Source of the DNA: Bradysia coprophila
Lineage: Eukaryota; Arthropoda; Insecta; Diptera; Sciaridae
DNA: 64,000 nucleotides
Direction of reading: 5' to 3'
Assembly (NCBI RefSeq): GCF_014529535.1
Contig: NW_023503586.1
Location: 62,001-126,000 of the forward strand
Shown: positions 48,893-60,900 of the stretch, one piece after another
Position numbering within the stretch: the stretch's first letter is position 1
Layout of the letters: each line of letters begins with the position of its first letter
Translations under genes and position numbers: made by a program
Notes under the pieces: generated by a model
The model's input: the letters and a program-made list of their open reading frames with translations, nothing else
Database searches by the model: none
Told to the model about the DNA's origin: nothing

Positions 48893-49363
48893 CGAGGGGT
48901 GACGCACTTCCATTTAATCCATTTAATCGGAAAAAAAATTTTAGTTTTACCGAAATAATTAGGCTACCCACCTGAAAAATTTGTAAAATAATTGCAAAAA
49001 ATAGATTTGCACGATCCCCAGCTCGTTTAAGGACATCTTGAGGTATAGGAAAAAAAATTTTGTTAAAAATGGTATTAAATTTATTTAATCCATTTAATCC
49101 ACTTTACACCAAAAACTCCTAAAAGTGGATTTTTTCGCCTTTTAACATTGTAGTATGAGTTGTAGTACGTGGTTCGATCAAAATCAACAATTTTTAAGAC
49201 TTACAGTATTTGGTAAAATGAACTTTTTTCCTATTTAATCCAATTTTTATTCCATTTAATCCATTTAATCCATTAAATCCATTTAATCAATTTAATCCAA
49301 TTAATCCATTAAATCCATTTAATACCATTTAATCCATTTAATCTAGAAGTGAGTCACCCCTCG
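48893..49363. mobile_element. 471-bp hAT-like MITE carrying an internal TTTAATCCA minisatellite
   Basis: The ends are exact inverted repeats, CGAGGGGTGAC and GTCACCCCTCG, followed by CACTTC on both sides with one mismatch before it. The element is flanked by a perfect 8-bp duplication, ATTTCTAG, at 48885-48892 and 49364-49371, which fits the hAT preference nTnnnnAn. Inside, copies of the 9-mer CCATTTAAT (phase-shifted TTTAATCCA) occur at both ends and in the middle (about 48911-48930, 49082-49102) and form an array at 49227-49343. There is no coding capacity. Confidence 0.85.
49227..49343. repeat. Minisatellite of about 9-bp TTTAATCCA units inside the MITE
   Basis: About a dozen imperfect units of TTTAATCCA or close variants (AATCAA, AATACCA, ATTAAATCCA) run almost without spacer to the right end of the 48893-49363 element. 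The same unit occurs as pairs near the left end and centre, so the array belongs to the element rather than to the host sequence. Confidence 0.85.
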
Positions 49364-49431
49364 ATTTCTAGTACATTCGTCTTAAATTTGCGATCTATTT
49401 TTTTGTATAGGTCTCGAAATAAGGCTATGCG

Positions 49432-49643
49432 CAACGCACTGCTCCTAGCATGAACACTACTTTGACAAACGTCGAATTTGGAGGCTTTTGTGATGAGAGC
49501 TACCGCTTAAGATTGATTGTATTGTGTGTTTGAACTCACACAACTAAAACAAGTCACCTATCTTCACGAAAGAAACGCAGTGCCTACTGTGACTTCATCA
49601 GCCTCCAAATATTTCTTATGTTCATGCTAGGAGCAGTGCGTTG
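49432..49643. mobile_element. 212-bp inverted-repeat element with 7-bp flanking duplication
   Basis: The terminal arms are perfect over 25 bp: CAACGCACTGCTCCTAGCAT followed by GAACA, at both ends. Inner complementarity includes TTTGGAGGCT on both sides. CTATGCG flanks both ends (49425-49431 and 49644-49650). Because the end sequence is GC-palindromic, the exact boundary could shift by one base, which would make the duplication 5 bp (TATGC). It lies 240 bp upstream of the URI start codon. Confidence 0.8.
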
Positions 49644-49881
49644 CTATGCGCTATGATTGTAATGTCAAAGTTTGACACTGACATTGGAAGAAGGTTGAAA
49701 AAGAGACGAGCAACGGTTCATAACAAAATAACAAACAATTTACCTTTAAACTACATTTATGATCCATTAAATTCGTGAGTTCAGCTTCGCAGTCAAAAAT
49801 TTCGTATGAAGGATCTCGTTCTTCACAAAGTATATTTACATCTGTTAGTTAACTGGTTTCTAACCTCTACACGGTAGCGAT

Positions 49882-52022
49882 ATGGAGATTCTACAAAGAG
49901 CGCTGAAAGAGGTAAATAAACTTGATTGTACGTCAATTCTATTTACCGATCATTTCCAACCGTTCAGGCGCTAGATCGCAATGCTGCGGAGGCCGTACGA
50001 TGGACAAAATATAAAGAACAGCATGAAGAAGCCAAAGCAAATATTGTAGAATTTACGAAATCTTTGGAACTCGACATTATGGTGCCAGTAGGATCGAAAG
50101 CTTTGATGCCTGGTCGATTGTATCATACGAATGAAGTTGTTGTCAGTCATTCGCAGACGTACTACTCAAAATGTACGGCCCATAAGGCGTTAGAGATTTG
50201 TCAAAATCGACTGAATGTGGCTGATAGTAGACTGAAGGCATTGGCAGTGGAAGCTAATTTGCACAGGTAAATACGTCCTACAACTGATTCTTACAAGCTA
50301 CAATGATAAAAACGGATTTTTGGTTTTCAGAAATCAACTGGATCTTCCACTCGATTTTGATGCATTCTCATCGCAAGAAATTATTGAAACGTACGACGAG
50401 GAAGAGGAAAAGAAATGGCAAATTAATCACAAAGAGAAAATAAAAGAGCAGAAACGAAATGAGGCAGCCGAACGGCAACAAATATTGAGCGGAAAGGCTG
50501 AAGACGATATTATCAAGAGGTTAGAGGAACTAGAGCTAATGGAAGAACTGGAAAATGAATTGGAAGCAATGTCTGAAGAAGATGATGAAGCTGTCCAGGC
50601 AATCCTCAGTGAACGGCCGGAAGAAATTTCGTTTAAGAAAAGAATGTCTCACTTCAACGATCGTAATATTGAAGATGATATATCGTCTACGGAAGATGCT
50701 GCGTCGTCTGCGAAAGATGCTGAGCTGTCCAAGGAAAATGATGCAAGTGCTGACAACGTAAGCCTTTCTCTGAACAGTAGTGATGACGATGAAGACGACG
50801 ACGATGAGGATGATGAGATTCCGCCCGAATTCAAAGAACTTGAGCGTAGAACAGCATCAATGACAAATCGAGAAAAAACGAAATTATTTAAGGCCAAATT
50901 GGATGAAGTTCAAAAGTATTTGGAAGCTTTGAAACCTCGCACTATTGAAGAAATATCACACAAGACTGATATGATGTTCTTATCTGACCATTTACTGAAT
51001 GCCATCGAAATTATGGAAGATGAGTTCAAGTGCGATCGGTACTTAAATGCAGAGAGTGTGATAACAGAAGACAGTGACGACATCGAGCCTGCTACTGTTG
51101 TTCCAGCCAGTGTGACGAAACAAACCATTTTGAAGAAGAAAATGAAAACTTCCTTTGCATTCGACGATGATAAAAACTCGAGAAAAATTAGATTCGCCTC
51201 TGAGCATGATGTGAAGTCGTTTGACGTGTTAGAGGAACCGAGTAAAATATCATCAACTGTAATATATGACCGTGGACCAGTGCTGAACTTGAATGTTAAT
51301 CATTCCGAAGCGGTATTTCGTGATACGAATGAACAATCCGATGTTATACGAAGCCCGGTCGACATATACAAACAATTTGCTGGTTGTGTTCCACAAACTA
51401 ATGAGTTTTTAATGGTAAGAAGTTCATTTAATCCAGTATCGCATTCTTAATTCTCATGAAATAAATCTCTAGAATCGACCAACATCTCAGAAAATAATGA
51501 AACATCCAACGGTAGATCGACCAACTCCCAAGGTAATCAAAGAAGAGCCCAATGAAGTCAAGAAATATTCCAAGGTAATCAAAGAAGATCCAGAGGTAAT
51601 CAAAGAAGAGCTTACTGAAGTCAAAGAAGAACCAAGAGGTCAAGATATAGCGGTAGCAAAGGCCGAAGTGAAAGATGTAAGATTTTTGATTTTGTTTTTC
51701 TATATTAAGAAAGTCCAAAGAAACCAGGAAGATTTCTTTGACTAACAGTCATTTTGCAAATCAGGAAATCTTGATAAATTATTTTGAGATAAAATTTGGC
51801 GCTACTGTTGTTGCACTTGATTCATTTCCCATTGAAATACCCATGTCTTCTGGATTAACCAAAAAATCATTGTTGTTCTGCTTCCAGATGCTGGACAACA
51901 TGTTCTGCCCTAAGAATACAAACGAACCCGATCCACTACCAGAAGGTAATTTTGTGGACTCACATGCGCCGAAAAAAAGAGTTAGTTTGTTCAAACAGCG
52001 CCGTCAAATGAAAAGCCAATAA
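49882..52022 (+). CDS. uri: Unconventional prefoldin RPB5 interactor (URI)
   Basis: Exons 49882-49911, 49968-50266, 50331-51414, 51473-51676 and 51765-52022 join in phase to give about 624 residues. The N terminus is an alpha-class prefoldin domain: a coiled-coil helix (AVRWTKYKEQHEEAKANIVE), the beta-hairpin core IMVPVGSKALMPGRLYHTNE, and a second helix. After it come an acidic/basic coiled region, a long acidic run near residue 260 (DDDEDDDDEDDEIPPEF), the RPB5-interacting region and a short conserved C-terminal RVSLFKQRR-type motif. URI scaffolds R2TP/prefoldin-like assembly of RNA polymerases and has roles in TOR signalling. A tandem run of VIKEEP-like motifs lies in exon 4. The last intron acceptor is ambiguous: 51765 and 51888 both keep frame. 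The stop codon is embedded in AATAAA (52018-52023). Confidence 0.92.
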
Positions 52023-52322
52023 AAGTTTGTTTTGAACGATTGTTCAAGTAGTTTTGATCGTTTAATTTTTTTGACTCAAAAACAAATCATACAACAGGAG
52101 TCCGTATTCGAATGGCTTACATCGAAAATTACTTGAAAAAAAAATGTGTTACATCCTTGGCTCTATTAGCTCTTATGGAGCGTGCCTATGAAATTATTGT
52201 AATTAAAAAAGAATTCTTATAAAGCTTATCGACTGATAGGATTTCACATTCACTTATTACTCTCCTCTTGCATCAAAACGTATTTTACGAAACAGCACAC
52301 GTGTAAGGAAATGTTGTTGAGC

Positions 52323-54535
52323 TTATGAAGATTTTCTCGCTGCAATCGATCGCAACAAGCGATTTCCAAAGAAAAATGTAACTAGAGCCAATGGCAGCAA
52401 ATAGCGAATTGTTTCAAACATATTCAGCTTCCAGAAGAACACACAAAATAGCAGGAGAATTGCGCCGAAGCCCAGATGGAATCCAAGAGCGCTTAAAGTG
52501 AACGGAAAATCGCTTACGTTGACCTTCAATTTGCTCCACAAAATAAACAGCACCACGAGAGGAACAATGCACAATCCAGTGAACAGGTCAGACACTAAGC
52601 GTGCCGGACGCTTTTCGGGCTCACGGAATTGATGGATGATTTCTGGCCGTAGTGTTCTGATTGGTGTGTTGCTGACGGCTGTGAAATAGTCATTTTAAAG
52701 TGTTAATCGGCGAGAAATGAGAGTGGATGTTAGGGATAATATTACCTTTGGGTTGAGAGCTGAATTTCAGTTGAATGTCAGCAACGTACCATTTGAAGGA
52801 ATTCGATAGAGATGCATCACCAACAATTAATTCCATGGAATATAAGCCGGAAATATGACCAAAGTCAACACCTCGTGCACCAACATCCTGTTAAAATAGC
52901 AGGAATTTTTAATTCCTGATTCTCTTTCATCGAATTCACAGACTTAAACTTACCATATCGAATTTGTATGCCTTGGACGTATCTTGTTCAGCGACAAAAA
53001 TAATTTCTTCGCCAGACTTCTTATTTTCCAACCGAATAAATGCTTGATGAACGGTCATTGGACTTCCAGTTGTTTCATCGATCAATGTAACTCGAAGAAG
53101 AACTTTTTGTTGAGCATCAGCATTCAGTTCTTCACTCAATTTGTTGGGATAATCGATCGTTTGCTTTTTAAATGAAGATGTGCTGTCAACTTCTCCAACA
53201 CCGATTTCTAAGGCCTTCACTTTAACCTTGCCTAAGATTTTGATTTCCACGGTTTGTTGGTATTGATCGGCAAATATCTGAACGGTGTACGCTCCACGGA
53301 CTGGCTTAGCTGCGGATAAGCTTAGTTCGAAAACGGTTTTGTCGGAACTCTTTGATGTAAGCGCTTGCTTGGTGACCAAAGCAGTTGAACTTTGTTTTGC
53401 TGTAACTGTAGCTGAAACTGATGACACAGCTGGACTAACTGGGTTTCCGAGTAAATCGACAATTTTCACATGAATCAGCGGTGAATCCGGTTGAATCTGC
53501 CCATTTCCGACGATTTGCACACATATCGGTGATATTTTCTTATCAGCTGAAATAAGGGTCAGTGCTTCGATCAAAACATGAGCTCCTTTCGCAATTTGTA
53601 CCTCTCGTCGAGATAACAAATAGGTGACGAATTTGTACGTTTGTTCCTCGGTTAATGGTGCCGGTTTTTTCAATGCAGTCGTCAATTTAAAAGCTCCGTT
53701 CAATACGAGTGCTGTTACGCTCAATCCACCTTCGAACTGAAGCATTTTACCATTGACTTCATCAGCCTGTGCAAATGCACCTTCAATCCATTCAGCAATT
53801 GGTTCGCCACGAGTACCCAGTTCAGCTGCAACATGGAATGCATAGCCTAAACTAGCAAACGAGTCGTCTTTTCGCACAATTGCTTGCAGATTTTTGACCA
53901 GATCAGCCTTGGTGTCATCGGTTATTTGGAAACCGAGAGCTTTCGTTGATTGGTAATTGAAATACATTTCTTGGCTGTTGGAAAATTCCTTTTTCAATGA
54001 AATCGCTGTTTGAATGGATTCAGGTATCGGAGTCGGACATGCAATCTTCTTGTAGATGTTGACGAGATAGAAGTTTTTCTCGAAATCCTGAGAAACGAAA
54101 AATGAATCGAAAATAAAGACAAATTCGCAGCCAAGCTATTTTCTAAGGTGCTTACATTCATCTTGGACTCTTTATGGATTTTAGTGACAATGGGACACAA
54201 ATCAGCGTGTTTCTTTTGCAAATCTTTAATGTGCAGAGCGCCATAGTAGATCGACTGGATGTCGCTGGATGATAAAGCCTCGGTGAAAACGCTATTCAGT
54301 CGTTGCAGATCTGCACTACTCAGATGGCTATCAATGGTTTTTGTCGATTCAGTCAAGACGAAGCAGGAAAGACAAAAGACGACGAAAAGTCCTAAAACAG
54401 TCAATTTAAGGTTAAGTTTTATCTGTCTGTTACAAAGTAGTCGATAACCACATCATCATCAACACAATATTGTAGAAAATATCGGTGCCACAAGATTGTA
54501 TGTGTCGTTCGTGCGGGATTACCTAAGTTAAGCAT
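52323..54535 (-). CDS. OstDelta: Ribophorin II, oligosaccharyltransferase delta subunit (RPN2/Swp1 family)
   Basis: Five exons join in phase: 54523-54535, 54156-54391, 52954-54087, 52746-52887 and 52323-52678. They give 626 residues, the usual RPN2 length. The first exon encodes only MLNL plus one base; the signal peptide is completed in exon 2 (GLFVVFCLSCFVLTES). The large lumenal domain follows (KKIACPTPIPESIQTAISL, EFSNSQEMYFNYQSTKALGF, FEGGLSVTALVLNGAFKL). Three hydrophobic segments near the C terminus (LFTGLCIVPLVVLFILW, LHLGFGAILLLF-type, TIRYLLPLALVTFFFGNRLL) match the family topology, and a basic tail follows. The protein is an ER-membrane subunit of the complex that N-glycosylates nascent chains. 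It is convergent with URI and divergent from UTP20. Confidence 0.96.
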
Positions 54536-54916
54536 TGTGAAAAAAACTGTTCCTTGCACTGATCAAAATATTGAAAACCAATCACAAATGAAATACACGT
54601 CAGCGAAATACACCGGGTGCGTATCGTATATGTTTGCTAACCGAATGACAGATTTTAGCTTGTCACAACTCCTCCCTCGAATTTGACGCACGCTCACACC
54701 GTACTCAAACGGCTCATAGAAACAACGTCCGCTCTGACCGCTCCGATGTATCTGTCACTCACAGGCTTTAAAATCATGCGTGGGCTTTGATTCAGAAATG
54801 TCAAAATACATGTGCGCGTGTAGCTGTGATTACATTTTGTTGTGAACTCTGAAAGCCTGGTTTACCGAATAAAACCCCGTAAAAAGTAATATTGATCAAC
54901 AAATCACACTGAAACG
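54536..54916. promoter_or_regulatory. Divergent promoter region of ribophorin II and UTP20
   Basis: The two start codons are 381 bp apart in head-to-head orientation, so the genes probably share a bidirectional promoter (inference from spacing). The middle (about 54655-54790) is GC-richer than its surroundings. No TATA box was recognised. Confidence 0.5.
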
Positions 54917-57900
54917 ATGAAGAACCAACCCCATCGGCATAAAGATGACAACGTCTTTAAGGTAATTCTTCAATAAAATGCCGATGAATATAAAACCATT
55001 CTAACCGCAACCAACTCAACAGTTCAAATCGTTCAATGACATCGTTTCGACCATAAATCTTCGCCAAAATGCGTTGTATCAAGTCCAAGATCCAAATGTG
55101 GAAAATGAAGAAGACGAAACGAATTTCCGTCAGTCATATCTGAAATGGACGGTTGACAATTTATCGGAGGAATTCAAAATCTTCCAGAAGCGAATTAGCG
55201 GTCTGGTTACATTGGAACAGTTGCTGAATTCCAAGGACTTTGTAGTCGAATTGCTGCTGGAATCGTTGAAAAATGCAACCACATTATCACTGCAGCCACT
55301 GTTGGAGTAAGTATTTTCTTCGTTTTGAGGCGACCCATCCATTCTACGAGTTCTTACGACCCATTTTACTTTGATTCGTTCTTCAGCTTCGTCACATCCA
55401 TGGCAAAAGATTTGCGTCAAGAGTTTTACGTCTACTTTCCGCAGTTCCTGACAACGTTAATTCAATTACTGAACACAAAAGAACCGGAGCAGGTGGAATG
55501 GACATTCTATTGCTTGGCACATCTATTCAAAATCCTAAAACCATTTCTGAAGAAGGATCTCTCAATTGTTTACCATGAAATTCTTCCACTGCTGAACCGT
55601 CGATGGCATCCTGAATATGTGACCAACTATGCAGCAGAATGCTTTTCGTATGTTGCCCGCGATATCAGAGACAAGGACAAATTTCTAGCGATGCTGCTAA
55701 GTGGCCTAAAGAAACGGGTTAATGGTACAACTGATTGCGGTCGTTTGTTGTTTGAAGTCGTCAAGGGAGCGAATCATGGAATGCATTCGTGCTCCGAAGG
55801 ATTTTTGGTGCATTGGATGAAATCATTGGTGAATCCTACGATCAACCAGGATGTCCTGTGCCACGTTCTCTCTGAGTTTACCAAACATTTGGTACAAAAT
55901 ATTAACCCACAAAACCTGGACGTATTTTGGAAGGTTTCCAACGATGTGTTGCTGGAATTGTCCGAAACGGCAGCAAACAATGATACAGCCATTCGTAACA
56001 TATTAGCTTTGCAGAAACAAGCAATCAATTTCCGTAACGGCAAATGCCTATGCCGATTGAATGAAGTAATCGAAAGACTACTAACGCTCTGTGATGCGGA
56101 CATTTCGAACGAAACGCTGTTGCAAGTCGCTCAAATTGTGGCTGTGATTTTGCTATCTTCAAATTTAACCATCACTCAACTGGATTCCAGCAGACTAGCC
56201 AAGAAGATACTGGGCACATCGGAGAAAAATATTTTCGAACATTTTGTCTGGGCATTGGTGGAGTGGTCGCAGTTTGAGGTACTTATTTTGCCGGAGTATT
56301 TGAAATATTTCGAAAAGCATTTCGAGAGCGAAGCGAGTTCTTTTGATTTGATGGCCAAGATTATTTTGGAAAAATCACCGCTTTGCCATGATGGCATCAG
56401 TTTGGATAACTGGAAAATTTATCGAATCAGTTTCAAATCTGAGGATACTGTCAGACGAATAGAAAATATCATCAGCAGTGCTGATCAATCGGAAACTTTT
56501 ATGCTGAGCTTAATATTGTATCCACATATTACCGGAAAGGACGTTGAAGAACCAGTTAAGTCCCTTAAGCTAAGAGTGGAAAAGCTACTGAACGAAATTC
56601 AAGACTACAATACATTGGAAGCGGAGCCGTCTAACTGGACAAGCCTACAAAATGCATTCTATGAACTATCAACAATTATCGAAACTCTCATTCATCTCAA
56701 CCAATCAGAGATAGTGGACTTACACGAAGTAACATCGAAACTTCTTCCATATTGCACCGGTGCCAAATTTACGCCAACACTCCGAATAATGGATCAAGTC
56801 TTAGTCGTTCAACCGGTCGATAAACTGAATTTTGCATTATTCCAAACGATCCACGACAAACTGGAACTCAATCTATCATCACAGTCACATGAGGTTCGTT
56901 TGTTAACAGCCCATATTTTTCAAAACTTTTCGAAACTGCCAGAGCTTCAACAACCGAAAGAATCGATCTTCGAGATTATCTACAAATGTGAAAATGTGGT
57001 TTCCACCGTACAAACGTATCGTGACCAACTGATGAATTTGCAGAAATTAAGTGCCACTATGGAACTGTTTCGCGGGATGAGTGGAACATTGTGTCGTTTG
57101 GATCCGTTGAGGTATTTTTTCGCTATTGCTACGCTCTAATACAATAACTCTAAAGTTCCAATTTCAATCGACAGGTACTTGTTGGGTGTATATCACATCA
57201 ACTTTAACCTTCTGTGGAAACCTGTGTCGAAGCTGATAGGCGAATACTCCACCAAACTGCCAATAACAGAATTCTGGCCAATATTTCGAGAAAAGTTAAA
57301 TTCAACAACTGTAAACATTCGGAATCCCATTGTTGATTCAGAGTTGTCGATCAGCGCGGACTTCAAATCTTCTGCTCTGCATGAGCAGTTTGATAAAATG
57401 TGGACAGCTAGTGACCGAACAGACTACGTTAATTATCGAATTCTTCTTTGGCGTATGATGGCTGATTGTGGCCAATTGGTTGAAACAAAAAATCGTGAAA
57501 TTGTGGAAATATTTTTGGATTTCATAGACACTGAGTACAATCGAGAGAATGATTCTGGTGTTTGGAATCTGATGTCGCAGAGCGAAGTGGATGTCGATAT
57601 GGTTGACGACGAAAAAATTGATAACGAAACCAAAGACGATGCTAGAAAAGACAAGACTAAAAAGGTCTCGTCCACGGCATTCCGTTCGTTTTTGCCAATG
57701 ATGTCCGTTTTTACAAAACTGGTGAATCCGAAACAACTTTACAGAGAAAAGGACATGTATGAACTGTATATGAACTTACTGTCCCATTGGAATTCAAGTG
57801 TTCAGAAAATTGCATTAGACTGTTTAATGGCCTACAAACACGCATACCTCATTCCATACAAAGAGCAACTGTACGGGATAATTGATGAAAAAACATTTAA

Positions 57901-60900
57901 GAAAACGATGACTACATTCAAATTGGCCAAGGATGAGTCGGTTGTTGTTGAACAGCATCGAAAGGATTTAATGCCGATTCTAATGCGAATTTTGTACAGT
58001 AAATTGACAACTAAAGCACCGAAAGGACAAGGACAGGAGAGAAAGTCACTGATCCTACGAACACTTGGTGGCTGTGATGAAAACGAAATTCTTTTGATCC
58101 TGCACATGGCCTTTAAAGTGTACGACCGCTTTTTGTCAGATGATCCCCGTACAATGGTTACGTCCATATTGAGCAAGATCGATTTCACGTCGGTAATATC
58201 AGCTAAGAAAATGACGAGCACCCTGAATTTCATAGAAATTGTTCGAGAAGAAATTGCCGGTTCCAAAAGTTCTCAATTTCTAAGATACCTACTGAAAATA
58301 GTGATGTCAATTGGCGCCATCGTGAATCATATCATCGATAAAGGTCAACAAATACATCCATCGTTCCTAAAAATGTACAAAGCAATTCGAATTGCTTGCT
58401 TGAAAAGTGTGACCAACTGTTTCTGCCATTTCGAATCGTATCCGTGGGACTCAGCAGAAATCGAATCAATATTCCACGTGTTTATTACGCCATCGCTACA
58501 CAAACTGACAATGGAAAGTCTTCAAAGTCCGACTCAGCTTCTACGGCTACTCCACACGTTCGGCAAAAATCCTCGGTATTTCACCATGTTAACAAAACAG
58601 CCACGAAATGCAGCAGACGATCAGACTCCAATCAAATATCTTTTCGATTTGCTGCTGAATCCGCAAAGCAAACCAATTGTTTGTCGCACCATAATGGAAA
58701 TAATTGAAAGTTTGGTGACACTCAGCGACGATCAACCGAACGAAAATGAGAAGGTTGTTCCACCGATTCCAGTCGACAACTGCAAGACACACGATTCAAC
58801 ACGGTTAAAAATCAACTATGGCAGTGCGATAATCATACCTTTTCTACCGAAATTGTTGGAGAAATTCCAAATCAACTTAAAGAAGCGAATGGGTTTGACT
58901 AGAAGAGATGTTCTGATCTTATCTCGTTGCACTGAACTGATCGAAGAATCCGAATCGTGCAGCACTTTGCTGAAACTAACTCTTCCTATTCTCATACGAA
59001 AGTCAAATTCACGCACCGACGAAGAATCACTGAAACAAATGGTTCTCACTGTTTCGAATTTGCTTGAAAAAGTGGAACACCCAGAACGTCATATTCCGGA
59101 TATCGCTCCCATGTTCCAGATAATGTCATCGGTTGAACCACGGAAATTGTTGTGTCGGCTCTTAGACAGGATCAGTAAGCGTGTTGGTGAAGATGAACTT
59201 GCCACCATGGTAAAAATCGTGGATGAATTAAACGCCTGGAATAGGAAGTTTATTGAACAACCAGACTATGATCGACGATTAGAAGCTTATGCAGAAGTGG
59301 AGCGGTTACAGAATGCAGGAAAACTAAACCTGAATCTGGGTCTCATCGTCATATACCATTCGTTTTACTTTCTTCGAGACCATACGATGTGTGACACAGC
59401 CAGTCGTAATTTACAGTCAATGGTTCCGGCTTTAGTTCGTCAGTTAGAAAAACGACAAACCGACGTGGATTACTTGATTGGAAATGTTATCCTCAATTTG
59501 ATTCGACGAAATCTGAACGATTCGAATGAAAGTGTTTGGAGAGAAGGGATTTTATTGTTGGGTGAACTTGCCAGAGAATGTCCATCGGCGCATCCTGTGC
59601 TCCAGGACTTACATCAAACTGACCAACAAGCAGGATAGAGAAGTCGATTTCTTCGACAATATCACACACATCCAATCACATCGTCACGGAAAAGCTTTGC
59701 TCAAATTTTGCTCGGTAGCGAAAACCTTTGATCGCCCGCCAAACATCAGAACATTGACGCAATTCATTTTGCCATTGGCATCACAATATATTTGTACCGA
59801 AAAGCATGCAAGCAAACATGGTATTATAACGTCAGCCATCGAGACCATTGGAGTCGTTTGCAGATTGCTGCCGTGGTACCAGTACGAGATGATTTTGAAA
59901 CATTATTTGAAGAAGATGCGAACTAATGCGGATTTCCAGAAACAGTTGGTTCGATTAGTTATGGAAATTCTCAACCAATTCCACTTTGATTTGTCAATGG
60001 CAAAAATCGCACCTAAAGACCTGGCCAAAGATTTCAAGAAAGCGGAAGAGGAGCAAGTCGAGAATGAGGTTGCGAAGGTGGCTAAAGATGAATGAAGACA
60101 CTGAAGAACTGGTGCTGGCTGCTGAAAATCAGGACGACGAAGAATTGAATGATAAGCTGTTAATCGAACAAGAAGCAGACGAAATCCATGAAGTTGATCC
60201 AAGTGCTGCTAAGAAACAGAAAATTTCGATTTTTGATAAACAAATTGTGTTGAGCCACAACGCAGCCAAACGGGTTGTACAAACGATAACCACTGGACTA
60301 ATTCCAAGTCTTCACAATTCCATTACGACCATGAGCACGTACGAAAGCTTTCACAAATTAAATAAGCTGAAGCGACGTTCCGAACGAGAAGAGGAAGAAA
60401 TATTGCGAGTTCCGATTGCCTTGGCTATGGTAAAATTGCTCCAAAAGCTCCCAGAGGGAATGTTGGGTAAGTTTCTTTTTCGGATAAATCAGAGGACCGA
60501 AATTTCAGCACGAATAATTTCCCATTGCAGAACATTCTTTACGTGGCATTTTCATCAAAGTCTGCATGTTTCTCAAGTCACCTCTAAAATCGGTTCGGTT
60601 TGTTCACCCGGAACATTTTGAAAAACATCATGCAAAACGTGGGCACCAAATATCTTGGCCAATTGATGAATCAAATGACGTCAATGTTGACCCGAGGCTT
60701 CCAAGTTCACGTTTTGACTGTCACAATGTACGGAGTCTTGGACGTACTCAAGCATAACTTTAAAGCAGGTGAAATCGACGCTGTCCTGCAGAGTATCTTG
60801 AGCGTTTGTCTTGAAGACATTTTTGGACAAACCAGTGAAGAAAAGGAAGTTAAAAAAATTGCTGGTCATACTCCGGAGGCGAAGCCAAGTAACTGCAGTT

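Noticed and set aside
57338-57736. 132-codon minus-strand frame inside UTP20
   Set aside because: Antisense shadow of an intact UTP20 exon.
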